From NCBI RefSeq assembly GCF_014472395.1, contig NZ_JACSZW010000004.1, positions 372,001 through 436,000 of the forward strand: 64,000 bases of DNA. The letters run 5' to 3'. The notes below the pieces were generated by a model that searched no databases, was not told the origin of the DNA, and saw only the letters and a list, made by a program, of their open reading frames with translations. The translations under genes and the position numbers were made by a program. This DNA is from Pedobacter sp. N36a (lineage in GTDB: Bacteria > Bacteroidota > Bacteroidia > Sphingobacteriales > Sphingobacteriaceae). Below are positions 19,497 through 27,076 of the stretch, in pieces. Position 1 is the first letter of the stretch. Each line of letters starts with the position of its first letter.

Positions 19497-20177
19497 ATGC
19501 CATTAACACATCTCAAATTTAACATTCATTACGACCATCTGCAGCTCCAGCAGGAATTGAAATATTGTCTGGAGCAGGAATGGCCAATGCATTTCAACAC
19601 CAACGATTTTAATGGGGATTGGAGAAGTATTTCGCTCCGTTCGGCCTCCGGTAAGAGTGAGGATATCTATGCCCATACCGGCAGTTATCAGGACACTCCA
19701 TTGCTGCAGGCATCGCCTTATATCAACAGCATTGTCCATTCCTGGCGCTGTGAAAAGGAGTCGATCCGATTACTGGCCCTTGCCCCTGGAAGCATCATTA
19801 AACCACATAAAGATCCTGGCTGCAGCTATATGGAAGGAAGTTTCAGGATTCATATCCCTGTAGTGACCAACCCTGGGGTTCATTTCATGATCAATGACCA
19901 GCGTCTGCAATTGAAAGCAGGGGAATGCTGGTACCTGGATTTTAATGAGTCGCACAGCATTGTTAATGAAGGGAAGGAAACAAGGGTTCACCTGATTATG
20001 GATGGGATCAGGAATGCCTGGACCGATGAGCTGTTCAGAGATCATGGTTTTCCTATCTATGAGGTACCTAAAGGTCCGTCCTATGATGAAGCGACTAAAC
20101 TGCTGATCATCGCCGAATTGGAACGCCTCGATACCGATACCGCAAGAAGTGTGATCCAAAAACTAAAAAATAATTGA
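19497..20177 (+). CDS. Aspartyl/asparaginyl beta-hydroxylase-like Fe(II)/2-oxoglutarate oxygenase
   Basis: 226 residues from ATG 19497; a TTG eight codons upstream lies in the terminator and is rejected. The fold matches the Asp/Asn beta-hydroxylase family: first iron ligand His104 in PGSIIKPHKDPG (Asp106 is also present), distal His153 in DFNESHSIVNEG, and the 2-oxoglutarate Arg163 ten residues later in ETRVHLIMDG, the same spacing as in animal AspH. It would hydroxylate a peptide, amino acid or related substrate; the real substrate is unknown. No signal peptide, so cytoplasmic. First gene of a tight operon (4 bp to the sulfotransferase gene) that also holds a second oxygenase and an APS kinase. 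Confidence 0.85.
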   Translation: MPLTHLKFNIHYDHLQLQQELKYCLEQEWPMHFNTNDFNGDWRSISLRSASGKSEDIYAHTGSYQDTPLLQASPYINSIVHSWRCEKESIRLLALAPGSIIKPHKDPGCSYMEGSFRIHIPVVTNPGVHFMINDQRLQLKAGECWYLDFNESHSIVNEGKETRVHLIMDGIRNAWTDELFRDHGFPIYEVPKGPSYDEATKLLIIAELERLDTDTARSVIQKLKNN

Positions 20178-20181
20178 GCGC

Positions 20182-21141
20182 ATGAGGCCTGATTCACCTT
20201 TAACAAATTGGGTACCCTACCAACTGTTTCGTTCTGAAGAAGAAGAATGGATGCTGCATTGGATGGATCTGGAAGATCGCCAGATGAAAGAACCTTTTTT
20301 TGATGATACCATTGCCATTTCCCACTTAAAAAGGAGGGAAAAGAAGCGATTGCCCAGTGTCAGTTCTCCGGATTTCCTGTTGGCAGCAGCAGCTGAAATT
20401 CCACATGTTCCAGCAAGTGCTTTTGTGTTTCATATTTCGCGATGCGGATCTACACTGCTGAGTCAGGCCTTTGGAGAGGAAGCCGAAAATATCATCATCG
20501 CAGAAGCTCCGTTGCTAGATGAGCTGCTGAGGGCTTCGGAAAGAGGAACAATTACTGACTCGGAAAGAAAACATTGGTTTATGGCTGCCCTCAGCTTATT
20601 AGGTCAGCGTAGAAATGGAACCGAGCAGACCTTGATCATTAAGCTCGACAGCTGGCACCTGCATTTTTATGATACCTTACGCAGCTGGTATCCTGACACG
20701 CCATTTTTCTTTCTATTGCGCAGACCAGATGAGGTATTGGCCTCTCATGGGAAACAGCCAGGAATACATACCGTTCCCGGAATGGTCAATAAACAACTGC
20801 TGAACATTGATCCGCTGAAAGATTATGGCGGCGATTTCAGACAATTTACAGCCGATGTTTTAAAAGGGTTTTATGAACAGGCATATCTGATTCAACAGCT
20901 GCAGCATTCGAAAAATGATTTCGCCGATTATGGAGATGGCATCTCTGAAATGATTGATCAGTTTTCAAGCTTCGCCAATATTCAGATTAAAGATCGGGAA
21001 CAGCTCAATAATCGCCTAAAATACCATAGTAAATCAACCACAACAGCCTTCCAGAAAGACCGTATACCGGAACCCAAATACCATTATGCAGCGTGTATGG
21101 AGGCCTATCAAAAATTAAAAAAATCAAATGAGAGATTGTAG
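20182..21141 (+). CDS. Sulfotransferase family protein
   Basis: 319 residues. The PAPS 5'-phosphosulfate loop is FVFHISRCGSTLLSQAF (residues 81-97) and the 3'-phosphate strand is FFFLLRRPDEVLASHG (Arg180/181, Ser188). A helical N-terminal section of 75 residues precedes the P-loop. Known relatives move sulfate from PAPS to hydroxyl or amino groups. The neighbours fit this: an APS kinase two genes downstream could supply PAPS, and two oxygenases could create the accepting hydroxyl. No signal peptide. The 3' end overlaps the next gene by 14 bp. The acceptor is unknown; a nucleotide-binding protein with a different role is less likely. Confidence 0.8.
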   Translation: MRPDSPLTNWVPYQLFRSEEEEWMLHWMDLEDRQMKEPFFDDTIAISHLKRREKKRLPSVSSPDFLLAAAAEIPHVPASAFVFHISRCGSTLLSQAFGEEAENIIIAEAPLLDELLRASERGTITDSERKHWFMAALSLLGQRRNGTEQTLIIKLDSWHLHFYDTLRSWYPDTPFFFLLRRPDEVLASHGKQPGIHTVPGMVNKQLLNIDPLKDYGGDFRQFTADVLKGFYEQAYLIQQLQHSKNDFADYGDGISEMIDQFSSFANIQIKDREQLNNRLKYHSKSTTTAFQKDRIPEPKYHYAACMEAYQKLKKSNERL

Positions 21142-22078
21142 TTTCAGCAGCCAGTTTTACGAAAATCATGAGCTTGTAAAAAGAGGAAAAGGTATTCCCC
21201 GTGATGCAGATTACCAACATACAGAAGAAATATGGATGAACATTTATGGCCTTGGCAAATTTGAAACTTATGCCTTCCTGTACCGGGATTGCCGGGATTA
21301 TGATCATTTTATAGAATGGGCAACGGCATTGAAAGGCGCTGATTTTTTAAAACGCGCCAGTCAGGATTTTCAGCAATGGCAGGAAAATAAGAACGCTGAT
21401 TGCCCAGCCGAGGATTATCCGAAGGTGTTAACAGCAGAACAACTGAGCTTCTGGGAGGAAAATGGCTACCTCAGAATTCCCCAGGCACTCGAAGCGGAAC
21501 ATTGCGACAAGTTGAAACAACGCATTTGCAGACACCTGAACCTGCACATGGATTACCCGGAAACCTGGTACATTCCACATCCAGACTGGCAAGGGATCAT
21601 GCTGCAGATGTATCAAAATGAAGATATTGAGGCCGTCAGACAGTCTCCAGCAATCAAACAGATTTTTGCGGAGCTTTACCAAAGCAATCAGCTCGTGGCC
21701 ATCCCGGAAAAATTAGGTTACCATCCGCCGCAGAATGAAAATTGGGCACCGCCGCAAACAAAATTGCACTGGGACCTGAACATAGACCGCCCAATAGGGT
21801 TTCATATTCAAGGACTGATCTATCTCAATGAGGTGCCTGAAAATCGTGGTCCGCTGCAAGTGGTGCCAGGATTTCACCTGCGCTTCGAAGAATGGATCAA
21901 AGATTTCTCGAGTCTGGATAGAGCACATGAGTTTCTTCGGATTACCGAAAAATCAGTACCAGTGCCAGGTGGTAAAGGTGACCTGATCCTGTGGCGTAAT
22001 ACTTGTCCGCATGCGGCAAGTGCCAACCTTTCTGAACTCCCTAGATTTGTACAGTATATTAGCTATCATAAGTTGTAA
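21128..22078 (+). CDS. Phytanoyl-CoA dioxygenase (PhyH) family oxygenase with novel N-terminal segment
   Basis: 316 residues. Residues about 100-316 are a PhyH-type double-stranded beta helix: iron ligands His214 and Asp216 in KLHWDLNID, His295 in NTCPHAASAN, and the 2-oxoglutarate Arg306 in LPRFVQYI. The segment QGLIYLNEVPENRGPLQVVPGFH is the family core. Residues 1-95 are an added helical region (Trp/Tyr-rich, HTEEIWMNIYGLGKFETYAFLYRDCRDYDHFIEW) that I do not recognise. It overlaps the sulfotransferase gene by 14 bp and is followed after one base by the APS kinase, so all are co-translated. Substrate unknown; small hydroxylated metabolites or lipids are typical for PhyH enzymes. Confidence 0.83.
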   Translation: MRDCSFSSQFYENHELVKRGKGIPRDADYQHTEEIWMNIYGLGKFETYAFLYRDCRDYDHFIEWATALKGADFLKRASQDFQQWQENKNADCPAEDYPKVLTAEQLSFWEENGYLRIPQALEAEHCDKLKQRICRHLNLHMDYPETWYIPHPDWQGIMLQMYQNEDIEAVRQSPAIKQIFAELYQSNQLVAIPEKLGYHPPQNENWAPPQTKLHWDLNIDRPIGFHIQGLIYLNEVPENRGPLQVVPGFHLRFEEWIKDFSSLDRAHEFLRITEKSVPVPGGKGDLILWRNTCPHAASANLSELPRFVQYISYHKL

Positions 22079-22079
22079 C

Positions 22080-22652
22080 ATGGGAATCCTCATTCAGTTT
22101 TGCGGGCTCTCCGGTGCCGGAAAAACAACATTGGCGAATGCCCTGGCAGAAAAATGGCGTCAGAATGGTCGGAAGGTGATGGTGATGGATGGCGACGATT
22201 ATAGGCAGTCGCTGTGTAAAGATCTGGGTTTTAGTAAAGCCGACAGACTGGAAAATGTTCGCAGAATTAAGGAAGAAGCGAAACGCATTAGCGCGGAGTA
22301 TGACCTGGTGCTGCTCTCCATTATCAACCCATTTGAAGCAGGAAGAAAACTGGTGTTTTCAAAAGAAGAGATGGAACTGGTATGGATTAAATGTGGCTTG
22401 TCGACATTGAGAGCAAGGGATACGAAAGGGCTGTACTTTAAAGCGCATTTGCCAGATGGACACCCGGATAAGATTTATAACCTGACCGGGGTTAATGATG
22501 CGTTTGAGGTTCCAGGAGCAGCAGCGCTGGTCATAGAAACGGATGTGCTGGGCTTTGAAGAAAGTTTGGAGTGTTTAAACAGGTATTTGGAAGGGAAAGA
22601 ATTGGAAGGGAAAGATTTGGAAAAAAAGAGGCAGGAACTACTCCAAGGCTGA
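22080..22652 (+). CDS. cysC: Adenylyl-sulfate kinase (APS kinase)-like
   Basis: 190 residues from ATG 22080, one base after the preceding stop; a longer reading frame extends upstream inside PhyH but the P-loop lies right after this ATG. Motifs: Walker A GLSGAGKTT (9-17), DGDDYRQSLCKDLGFSKADRLENVRRI (38-63, the APS-kinase signature), DTKGLYFKA (114-122) and NLTGVNDAFEVP (134-145). The usual phosphoacceptor segment ISPF is INPF here, so Ser is replaced by Asn83, and the following Arg by Glu. It would turn APS into PAPS for the sulfotransferase of the same operon. No ATP sulfurylase gene is present. A different phosphoryl acceptor remains possible. The tail (KELEGKDLEKKRQ) is low-complexity. 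Confidence 0.82.
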   Translation: MGILIQFCGLSGAGKTTLANALAEKWRQNGRKVMVMDGDDYRQSLCKDLGFSKADRLENVRRIKEEAKRISAEYDLVLLSIINPFEAGRKLVFSKEEMELVWIKCGLSTLRARDTKGLYFKAHLPDGHPDKIYNLTGVNDAFEVPGAAALVIETDVLGFEESLECLNRYLEGKELEGKDLEKKRQELLQG

Positions 22653-22974
22653 ATTATTCCAATGCTCCCTTGAGGGGAGGCATTGAAATCCTTCTAGGCC
22701 TTGTCCTAGCCTATCCTCTTTTTTTTAGCAACCGACAATATTCCAACCGGGTTAGGTTTTGCTAATGCTTTCTTTATGAAGCATGATTAGTTATGGTGGA
22801 TACGGAGCCTTTTTTTGAGGAGCCAAGAAACATGTAATAAAACCTGTTTATTCCAAAAAATTATATTTAATTGCGTTACATTTAACACGAACATTAATAT
22901 TTTACTGGATAAACGAGTGTATTAAATTTCCTGGTTTTTCCAGCAATAGGAATACCTCTTCCAAAATCTTTTTT
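22653..22974 (+). other. Intergenic region with structured repeat, AT-rich upstream of the formyltransferase
   Basis: 322 bp. The first third holds the hairpin repeat and T tract listed separately. A 7-bp inverted repeat (TTAGCAA at 22725-22731 with TTGCTAA at 22759-22765) follows. The remainder, AT-rich, should hold the promoter of the formyltransferase gene, but no clear TAnnTTTG box was seen. Confidence 0.45.
22661..22726 (+). repeat. Hairpin repeat element, copy A (also a likely terminator for the sulfotransferase operon)
   Basis: Hairpin AATGC-TCCC-(TTGAG)-GGGA-GGCATT at 22661-22684, followed by AAATCCTTCTAGG, a second short hairpin (CTAGG with CCTAG) and eight Ts (22719-22726). The segment 22662-22698 aligns with the reverse complement of 24254-24291, sharing TGCTCCCTT, AGGGGA, AAATCCT and CTAGG. 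The outer stem differs by paired changes (AATG/CATT here, ATTG/CAAT there), which argues for a conserved fold. Confidence 0.6.
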
Positions 22975-23913
22975 ATGAAAACCTTAATTTTTACAAATAG
23001 CGCTTTATACTTAAATACCGCTTTAAGCATTCACGAACATTGCGATGTTGCAGGACTTGTTGTTCCTGAAGAACTAAACTATGAGCTGTTGGGCACGATT
23101 GCTTATGCAGAAAGCAGAGGAATTCCTTTGTTAAAAATTGCTAAATCTGACCTTGAACAAGGTGGCAAAGTAGCCTCTTGGATACAAGAATTAAAGGTGG
23201 AAGCAGTACTTGTATTGACTTTCCCATGGATGATTCCGGAACACTTATTAAAATCAACGGAGAAAGGATTCTTCAATGTACATTTCAGCAAGCTTCCTTC
23301 TTATAAAGGATCAGCTCCATTGTTCTGGCAGCTGAAAAACGGCGAGAAAGAAACCGGTTTAACCGTTCATAGAATGACCAGCAATGTAGATAGCGGTCCG
23401 ATGGTGTTCAGACAGGAATTACAATTGTATCCTGGAGAAAATTATGGTCTTGCTAAAGCTCGTTTAACTGCTTTTCTTGCGGAAAGTATGCCTCAAATAT
23501 TAGAAAGAATTAAAGCAGAACAATACCTGTATGTTGGTGATGAAGACATCGAAAGTTCTTTCGGTATTCCTGAAGTAAAAGACCTGACCATCAATTGGGA
23601 TACGCATACGGCCGCAGAAATCGAAAACATGGTAAATGCAGCCAACCCGCTGTACCAAGGTGCTATCACCTATATCGGCGGACAACAGGTAAGAATTTTT
23701 GAAGTGACTTCCGTTACTGGCGAATTTGATCCGGGAACCGCAGCCGCAGGAACAGTTTTCCACATAGAACCAGAACATGGTCCGATGATATTAACTTCCG
23801 ACAAGTCATTGCTGCTATTGAATGTTGTAGGAACCATGGAAGGAATTTTCAGTGGAAAGAAAATGTGTGCAATCGGACTGAAAGTAGGTGATCAGTTCAT
23901 CACGCTAAGCTAA
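22975..23913 (+). CDS. Formyltransferase family protein (methionyl-tRNA formyltransferase-like)
   Basis: 312 residues with the N10-formyl-tetrahydrofolate-dependent formyltransferase fold. The catalytic triad is visible: Asn101 and His103 in FFNVHFSKLPSYKGSAPLFWQL, and Asp139 in MTSNVDSGPMVF. The C-terminal ~110 residues (from about DLTINWDTHTAAEIENMVNAANP) form an Fmt-like OB domain. It is not in the usual fmt/def context and is clearly diverged from standard Fmt, so a dedicated substrate such as an amino-sugar or amino acid derivative is more likely than initiator tRNA, though tRNA is not excluded. It stands alone between two structured intergenic regions carrying related hairpin repeats in opposite orientation. 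Confidence 0.82.
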   Translation: MKTLIFTNSALYLNTALSIHEHCDVAGLVVPEELNYELLGTIAYAESRGIPLLKIAKSDLEQGGKVASWIQELKVEAVLVLTFPWMIPEHLLKSTEKGFFNVHFSKLPSYKGSAPLFWQLKNGEKETGLTVHRMTSNVDSGPMVFRQELQLYPGENYGLAKARLTAFLAESMPQILERIKAEQYLYVGDEDIESSFGIPEVKDLTINWDTHTAAEIENMVNAANPLYQGAITYIGGQQVRIFEVTSVTGEFDPGTAAAGTVFHIEPEHGPMILTSDKSLLLLNVVGTMEGIFSGKKMCAIGLKVGDQFITLS

Positions 23914-24067
23914 AATAAAGTATTGAGTATAAAAATAACCAACTAGCGAGTAGGGACACTGTATTTAATCTTCAAAATGGAAGAAAACTCAGCATTCTCC
24001 ATTTGTTATTAACAGCAAAATAATCTCACAAAAAACTGAACTACTGAAAATTAACACCATTATCCTC

Positions 24068-24098
24068 ATAGTTATCCACAATATTTGTGGATAACTAT
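24068..24098. promoter_or_regulatory. Inverted pair of TTATCCACA (DnaA-box-like) sites
   Basis: A 14-bp perfect inverted repeat (ATAGTTATCCACAA and its complement) around a 3-nt spacer. Each arm contains TTATCCACA, the strongest E. coli DnaA box. It could bind DnaA or simply fold as a hairpin downstream of the formyltransferase gene. A second such pair lies in the HlyD gene (26135-26161). Confidence 0.5.
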
Positions 24099-24225
24099 AT
24101 TCAGTTCACAAACAGATCCGGCTTATCAACATTGAAACGGAATAGGGCTATTCAGCTCCCCCCATTTAAATTAAGCCGCAAATCTATCTCCAGCTTCCCG
24201 GTTTTGAAGCCAACCGGACCTTAAT

Positions 24226-24333
24226 TTAAAAACTCGTGTTAAGCCTGTAAATTCCTAGGAGGATTTTTATTGATCCCCTTAAAGGGAGCAATGAACATCT
24301 TCCAGAATGGAAGGGTTCAACACGAGTTTTTAA
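24226..24333. repeat. Inverted-repeat-bounded structured element containing hairpin repeat copy B
   Basis: TTAAAAACTCGTGTT (24226-24240) and its exact reverse complement (24319-24333) enclose 78 bp with a TCCTAGGA palindrome, a TCCC/GGGA hairpin (24274-24287) and a CTTCCA-GAA-TGGAAG hairpin (24298-24312 region). The inner part (24254-24291, minus strand) is related to the element at 22662-22698. The AAAAA-stem-TTTTT layout between convergent genes also suits a bidirectional terminator. Confidence 0.6.
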
Positions 24334-24361
24334 CGAAGAAAGCGGGTCAGAGGAAGAGAGA

Positions 24362-26008
24362 TTAAGGCGCGATCGCTCCAAGCATTTCTTCCTGGCGCTT
24401 CAACATCTCTTGTCCGCGGAACCGTCTCCTGATGTTCACTAACCTCCTAAAGTTGACCGGAACAAACCGATAACTCATCACGAATAACAATACGAGTCCT
24501 CCGCCAATCACAATCCATCCAAAAATCTCTTTGGCTGCAGCCATGGTCGCCTGCAATTGCACTGTGCCCCAAACACTGGAAACTGCCAGCGACTGTGCCG
24601 CTTCCACACTTCTCCCTTGCGACATTGCCCCTTGAACCAGCGGACTTAATCGTCCTGTGAGCAATGGATCATTCGCATCCATGTGCTGCACCAGAAAAGC
24701 GGTATGTTTCAGCTGACCGGCATACAGCTCATAAGCATACACGGAACTCCAGAAAGCGGGGCCGATAAATGACCTGAAAAGAATCAAGATAGAAACCGCA
24801 GCCAGCAGCTCTGTCAGCGATAACTTATCCGCGCAATACACCCCAATGGAAATGTATAAAATTGTCAGTCCTAATCCTTTTAAGAACAATGGAAAAGCCA
24901 GGTCATTGATTTCAATCACCGGACTAAAAAGAAAAAACAGGATCAGGTGGTAAAGGATAAAAGCAGTAAATCCGCAAAGCACCAATCCCTTCAGGCTCCA
25001 TTCTCTTTTGAACCAGATGAAGCAGAAGAAACCACCGGCAATAGCTCCTAATGCCATCATCAGGTTGATTTCCGCATTGCTGAGCGCGCTATATTTTAAC
25101 ACCCCGGTAGTAAAAGCACTTTGTATCCCACTGCTGGCAAAAAAAATCCCCATGAGAAATATAAATACCAGCGACATCCACACACTTTTTCTTTTGAAAA
25201 CCTCCAGACTCAGAAATGGTCTTTTCAGTAGCATCTGACGCTGAATAAACCAGGTGGTTAGTAAAACGGATCCAAAAAGAGCGTATTTAATACTTTGATT
25301 GTTCCACCAATCGAGGATTCTTCCATAGGAAAGCACGTAATTGAGCAGCATCATAGCACTAAGGATCAATACAAAACTCAGCCAATCGACTTGATAAAAA
25401 GGTACTTTTTTGGAGCCTCTGAAATTGTGCCCAAAGATCAGGACCAGGAGTAAGCAGCACAGCAAGATCGCGATCGTATAGTAATAAACGGCATGCCAGC
25501 TGTATTCAAATGATAGTTTGGTGGCAAAATAACTGGCTACTTGCGCCAGCGCAATCGACAGCGGATAAAATACGGAGTAAAACTTCGGCCTGTCGCCGCT
25601 GGGACTGATGATAAACATGATGGGCAGGATTACCTCCATCATGGCAAAGGCCTTAATCATCCCCATCACTGTATTTGCACCGATTAATACCCAGGCATGA
25701 TCTGTTGTCGCGCAGACGTAGCTCAGCAAAATCAGACTGCTGAGCGACCCGATTAAGAGGTGTCTGGATCTAAAAAATTGTTTTGTGCGCAAGGCCAGTG
25801 GAAACACGAGTGCCATTCCAATGGCAGAGGCATAACTGGCCATCATCAAGTCCTCGGTCAGCATCCCCTGACTGCCCAGCATATCTCCGATATTTGTACT
25901 GTATACCCCACTGATTCCGAGGATTGGAATGGTCAGTAAAATGATCAGTAACAGCTGCACCGGTTTGGGCACCCAATCATGAAATAATCCTAATTTATAG
26001 GTCTGCAT
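24362..26008 (-). CDS. MFS transporter, DHA2/EmrB-like efflux pump subunit
   Basis: 548 residues with about 14 hydrophobic segments, the DHA2 topology. The N-terminal part (VPKPVQLLLIILLTIPILGISGVYSTNIGDMLG, MASYASAIGMALVFPLALR) and the long loop near 430-485 (AYELYAGQLKHTAFLVQHMDANDPLLTGRLSPLVQGAMSQG) match Bacteroidota EmrB-type pumps. The motif A region LRTKQFFRSRHLL is degenerate. It starts one base after the HlyD stop and is last in the AraC-TolC-HlyD-MFS group, so it is the inner-membrane pump of a tripartite exporter. The substrate is unknown; lipophilic drugs or fatty acids are usual. Confidence 0.83.
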   Translation of the reverse strand: MQTYKLGLFHDWVPKPVQLLLIILLTIPILGISGVYSTNIGDMLGSQGMLTEDLMMASYASAIGMALVFPLALRTKQFFRSRHLLIGSLSSLILLSYVCATTDHAWVLIGANTVMGMIKAFAMMEVILPIMFIISPSGDRPKFYSVFYPLSIALAQVASYFATKLSFEYSWHAVYYYTIAILLCCLLLVLIFGHNFRGSKKVPFYQVDWLSFVLILSAMMLLNYVLSYGRILDWWNNQSIKYALFGSVLLTTWFIQRQMLLKRPFLSLEVFKRKSVWMSLVFIFLMGIFFASSGIQSAFTTGVLKYSALSNAEINLMMALGAIAGGFFCFIWFKREWSLKGLVLCGFTAFILYHLILFFLFSPVIEINDLAFPLFLKGLGLTILYISIGVYCADKLSLTELLAAVSILILFRSFIGPAFWSSVYAYELYAGQLKHTAFLVQHMDANDPLLTGRLSPLVQGAMSQGRSVEAAQSLAVSSVWGTVQLQATMAAAKEIFGWIVIGGGLVLLFVMSYRFVPVNFRRLVNIRRRFRGQEMLKRQEEMLGAIAP

Positions 26009-26009
26009 C

Positions 26010-27059
26010 TTAGATAGATTCTACTTCCACATTCATACCAGCTCTTAATAACTTTAGATCTTCCGGCTTGTTATCCACACTGAATTCAATTCGTATCGGT
26101 ATGCGCTGCTGCACTTTAACAAAGTTACCCGTAGAGTTATCCACAGGAACTGTGGATAACTTTGCGCCCGTAGCCTGAGAGATTGCAGTGATTTTTGCCT
26201 TATAAGATTTGCTGCCTAAAGCATCTACTTTCACCAAAACTTCTTGTCCGACATGGATGCCGTTGAGCTGTTTTTCGCGGTAATTGGCCACCACCCATTT
26301 CAGTTCTCCACTTACAAAGGAAAGCAGCGATTGTCCGGCCTGGATCAGCTGACCTTCCTGCAAAGTTCTTCTCGCCACTACCCCGTCATACGGTGCGGTA
26401 ATTACGGTGTAAGAAAGGTTGAGCTTTGCCATGTCTAAGGCTGCTTTGCTGCGTTTCAGCTCAGCTTCATTGACGCCAATTCTGGACCCTGCTTCTACTG
26501 CCGACAATTCCGTGGTTCCTTTTTGATGTTTTAAGGCCTGATATTGTGCTTTTAAGGCATCATATTCCGTTTGCACCTGCTCATATTGCTGCGGCGTCAC
26601 CACTTCATCTTTCAATAAGGCAGCATAACGTTTATAGTTTTTCTCTGCGTTTAGCAATCTTGCAGCAGTTGCTGCAAGATTAGATTCGGATACCGCGACG
26701 TTATTTCTCAGCGTATTTACCCCTGAAGAAGTTACATTTCTGGCCGCCTGCGCGTTCATATAAGCGGCTTCGGCCTGTGCCAGGGCTATTTTTAACTCCC
26801 TGTCGTCGATCACCACCAGGGTATCTCCCTTTTTTACAGATTGGTGTTCTATGAAATAGATCTTCTTGATGTAGCCAGCCACCCGCGTATTAATGGGCGT
26901 AATGAACTCTTCGATCTGTGCATCGTTTGTATATTCCGATTGGTCAAGTTTGAAATAGATGACGCCGGCCCAGATCAGTCCGCCGCTAACCATGAGGATA
27001 AGCAGGGCGTTAATGATGCTGAAATGTTTTTTATGTAATGGTTTCTTTTGATGTGACAT
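26010..27059 (-). CDS. HlyD/EmrA family periplasmic adaptor
   Basis: 349 residues. One N-terminal membrane helix (FSIINALLILMVSGGLIWAGVIYF), a biotinyl-lipoyl half (INTRVAGYIKKIYFIEHQSVKKGDTLVVIDD), a long alpha-helical hairpin (about 90-210, ALAQAEAAYMNAQAARNV through NEAELKRSKAALDMAKLNL), the second lipoyl half (VITAPYDGVVARRTLQEGQLIQAGQSLLSFV) and a beta-barrel (PIRIEFSVDNKPEDLKLLRAGMNVEVES). This is the order of EmrA-type adaptors. Located 17 bp after the TolC-like gene and 1 bp before the MFS gene, so all three form one export machine. Its coding DNA contains three TTATCCACA words. Confidence 0.88.
   Translation of the reverse strand: MSHQKKPLHKKHFSIINALLILMVSGGLIWAGVIYFKLDQSEYTNDAQIEEFITPINTRVAGYIKKIYFIEHQSVKKGDTLVVIDDRELKIALAQAEAAYMNAQAARNVTSSGVNTLRNNVAVSESNLAATAARLLNAEKNYKRYAALLKDEVVTPQQYEQVQTEYDALKAQYQALKHQKGTTELSAVEAGSRIGVNEAELKRSKAALDMAKLNLSYTVITAPYDGVVARRTLQEGQLIQAGQSLLSFVSGELKWVVANYREKQLNGIHVGQEVLVKVDALGSKSYKAKITAISQATGAKLSTVPVDNSTGNFVKVQQRIPIRIEFSVDNKPEDLKLLRAGMNVEVESI
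26135..26161. repeat. Second inverted pair of TTATCCACA inside the HlyD gene
   Basis: A 12-bp perfect inverted repeat (AGTTATCCACAG and its complement, spacer GAA); a further single TTATCCACA is at 26071-26079. On the coding strand one arm reads GTG GAT AAC (Val-Asp-Asn), a common codon run, so these may be partly coincidental. Confidence 0.4.
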
Positions 27060-27076
27060 GTGCTGATAAATGAGGA

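Larger units (their letters stand above)
23914..24361. other. Structured 448-bp intergenic region between convergent genes
   Basis: Between the formyltransferase and the efflux operon. It contains a 14-bp palindrome of two DnaA-box-like 9-mers (24068-24098), a hairpin CCGGTT/AACCGG (24198-24217), and a 15-bp inverted repeat enclosing further hairpins (24226-24333). No ORF was recognised. The density of inverted repeats is much higher than in other spacers of the window. Confidence 0.6.

Noticed and set aside
22975-23913. Housekeeping methionyl-tRNA formyltransferase (fmt)
   Set aside because: The triad is present, but the sequence is strongly diverged and not beside def, rsmB or other usual partners, so only the family is named.
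24041-24340. Replication origin, because of paired DnaA boxes and inverted repeats
   Set aside because: Only two boxes in the intergenic region, no dnaA, dnaN or other origin-linked gene nearby, and no long AT-rich unwinding element next to them.
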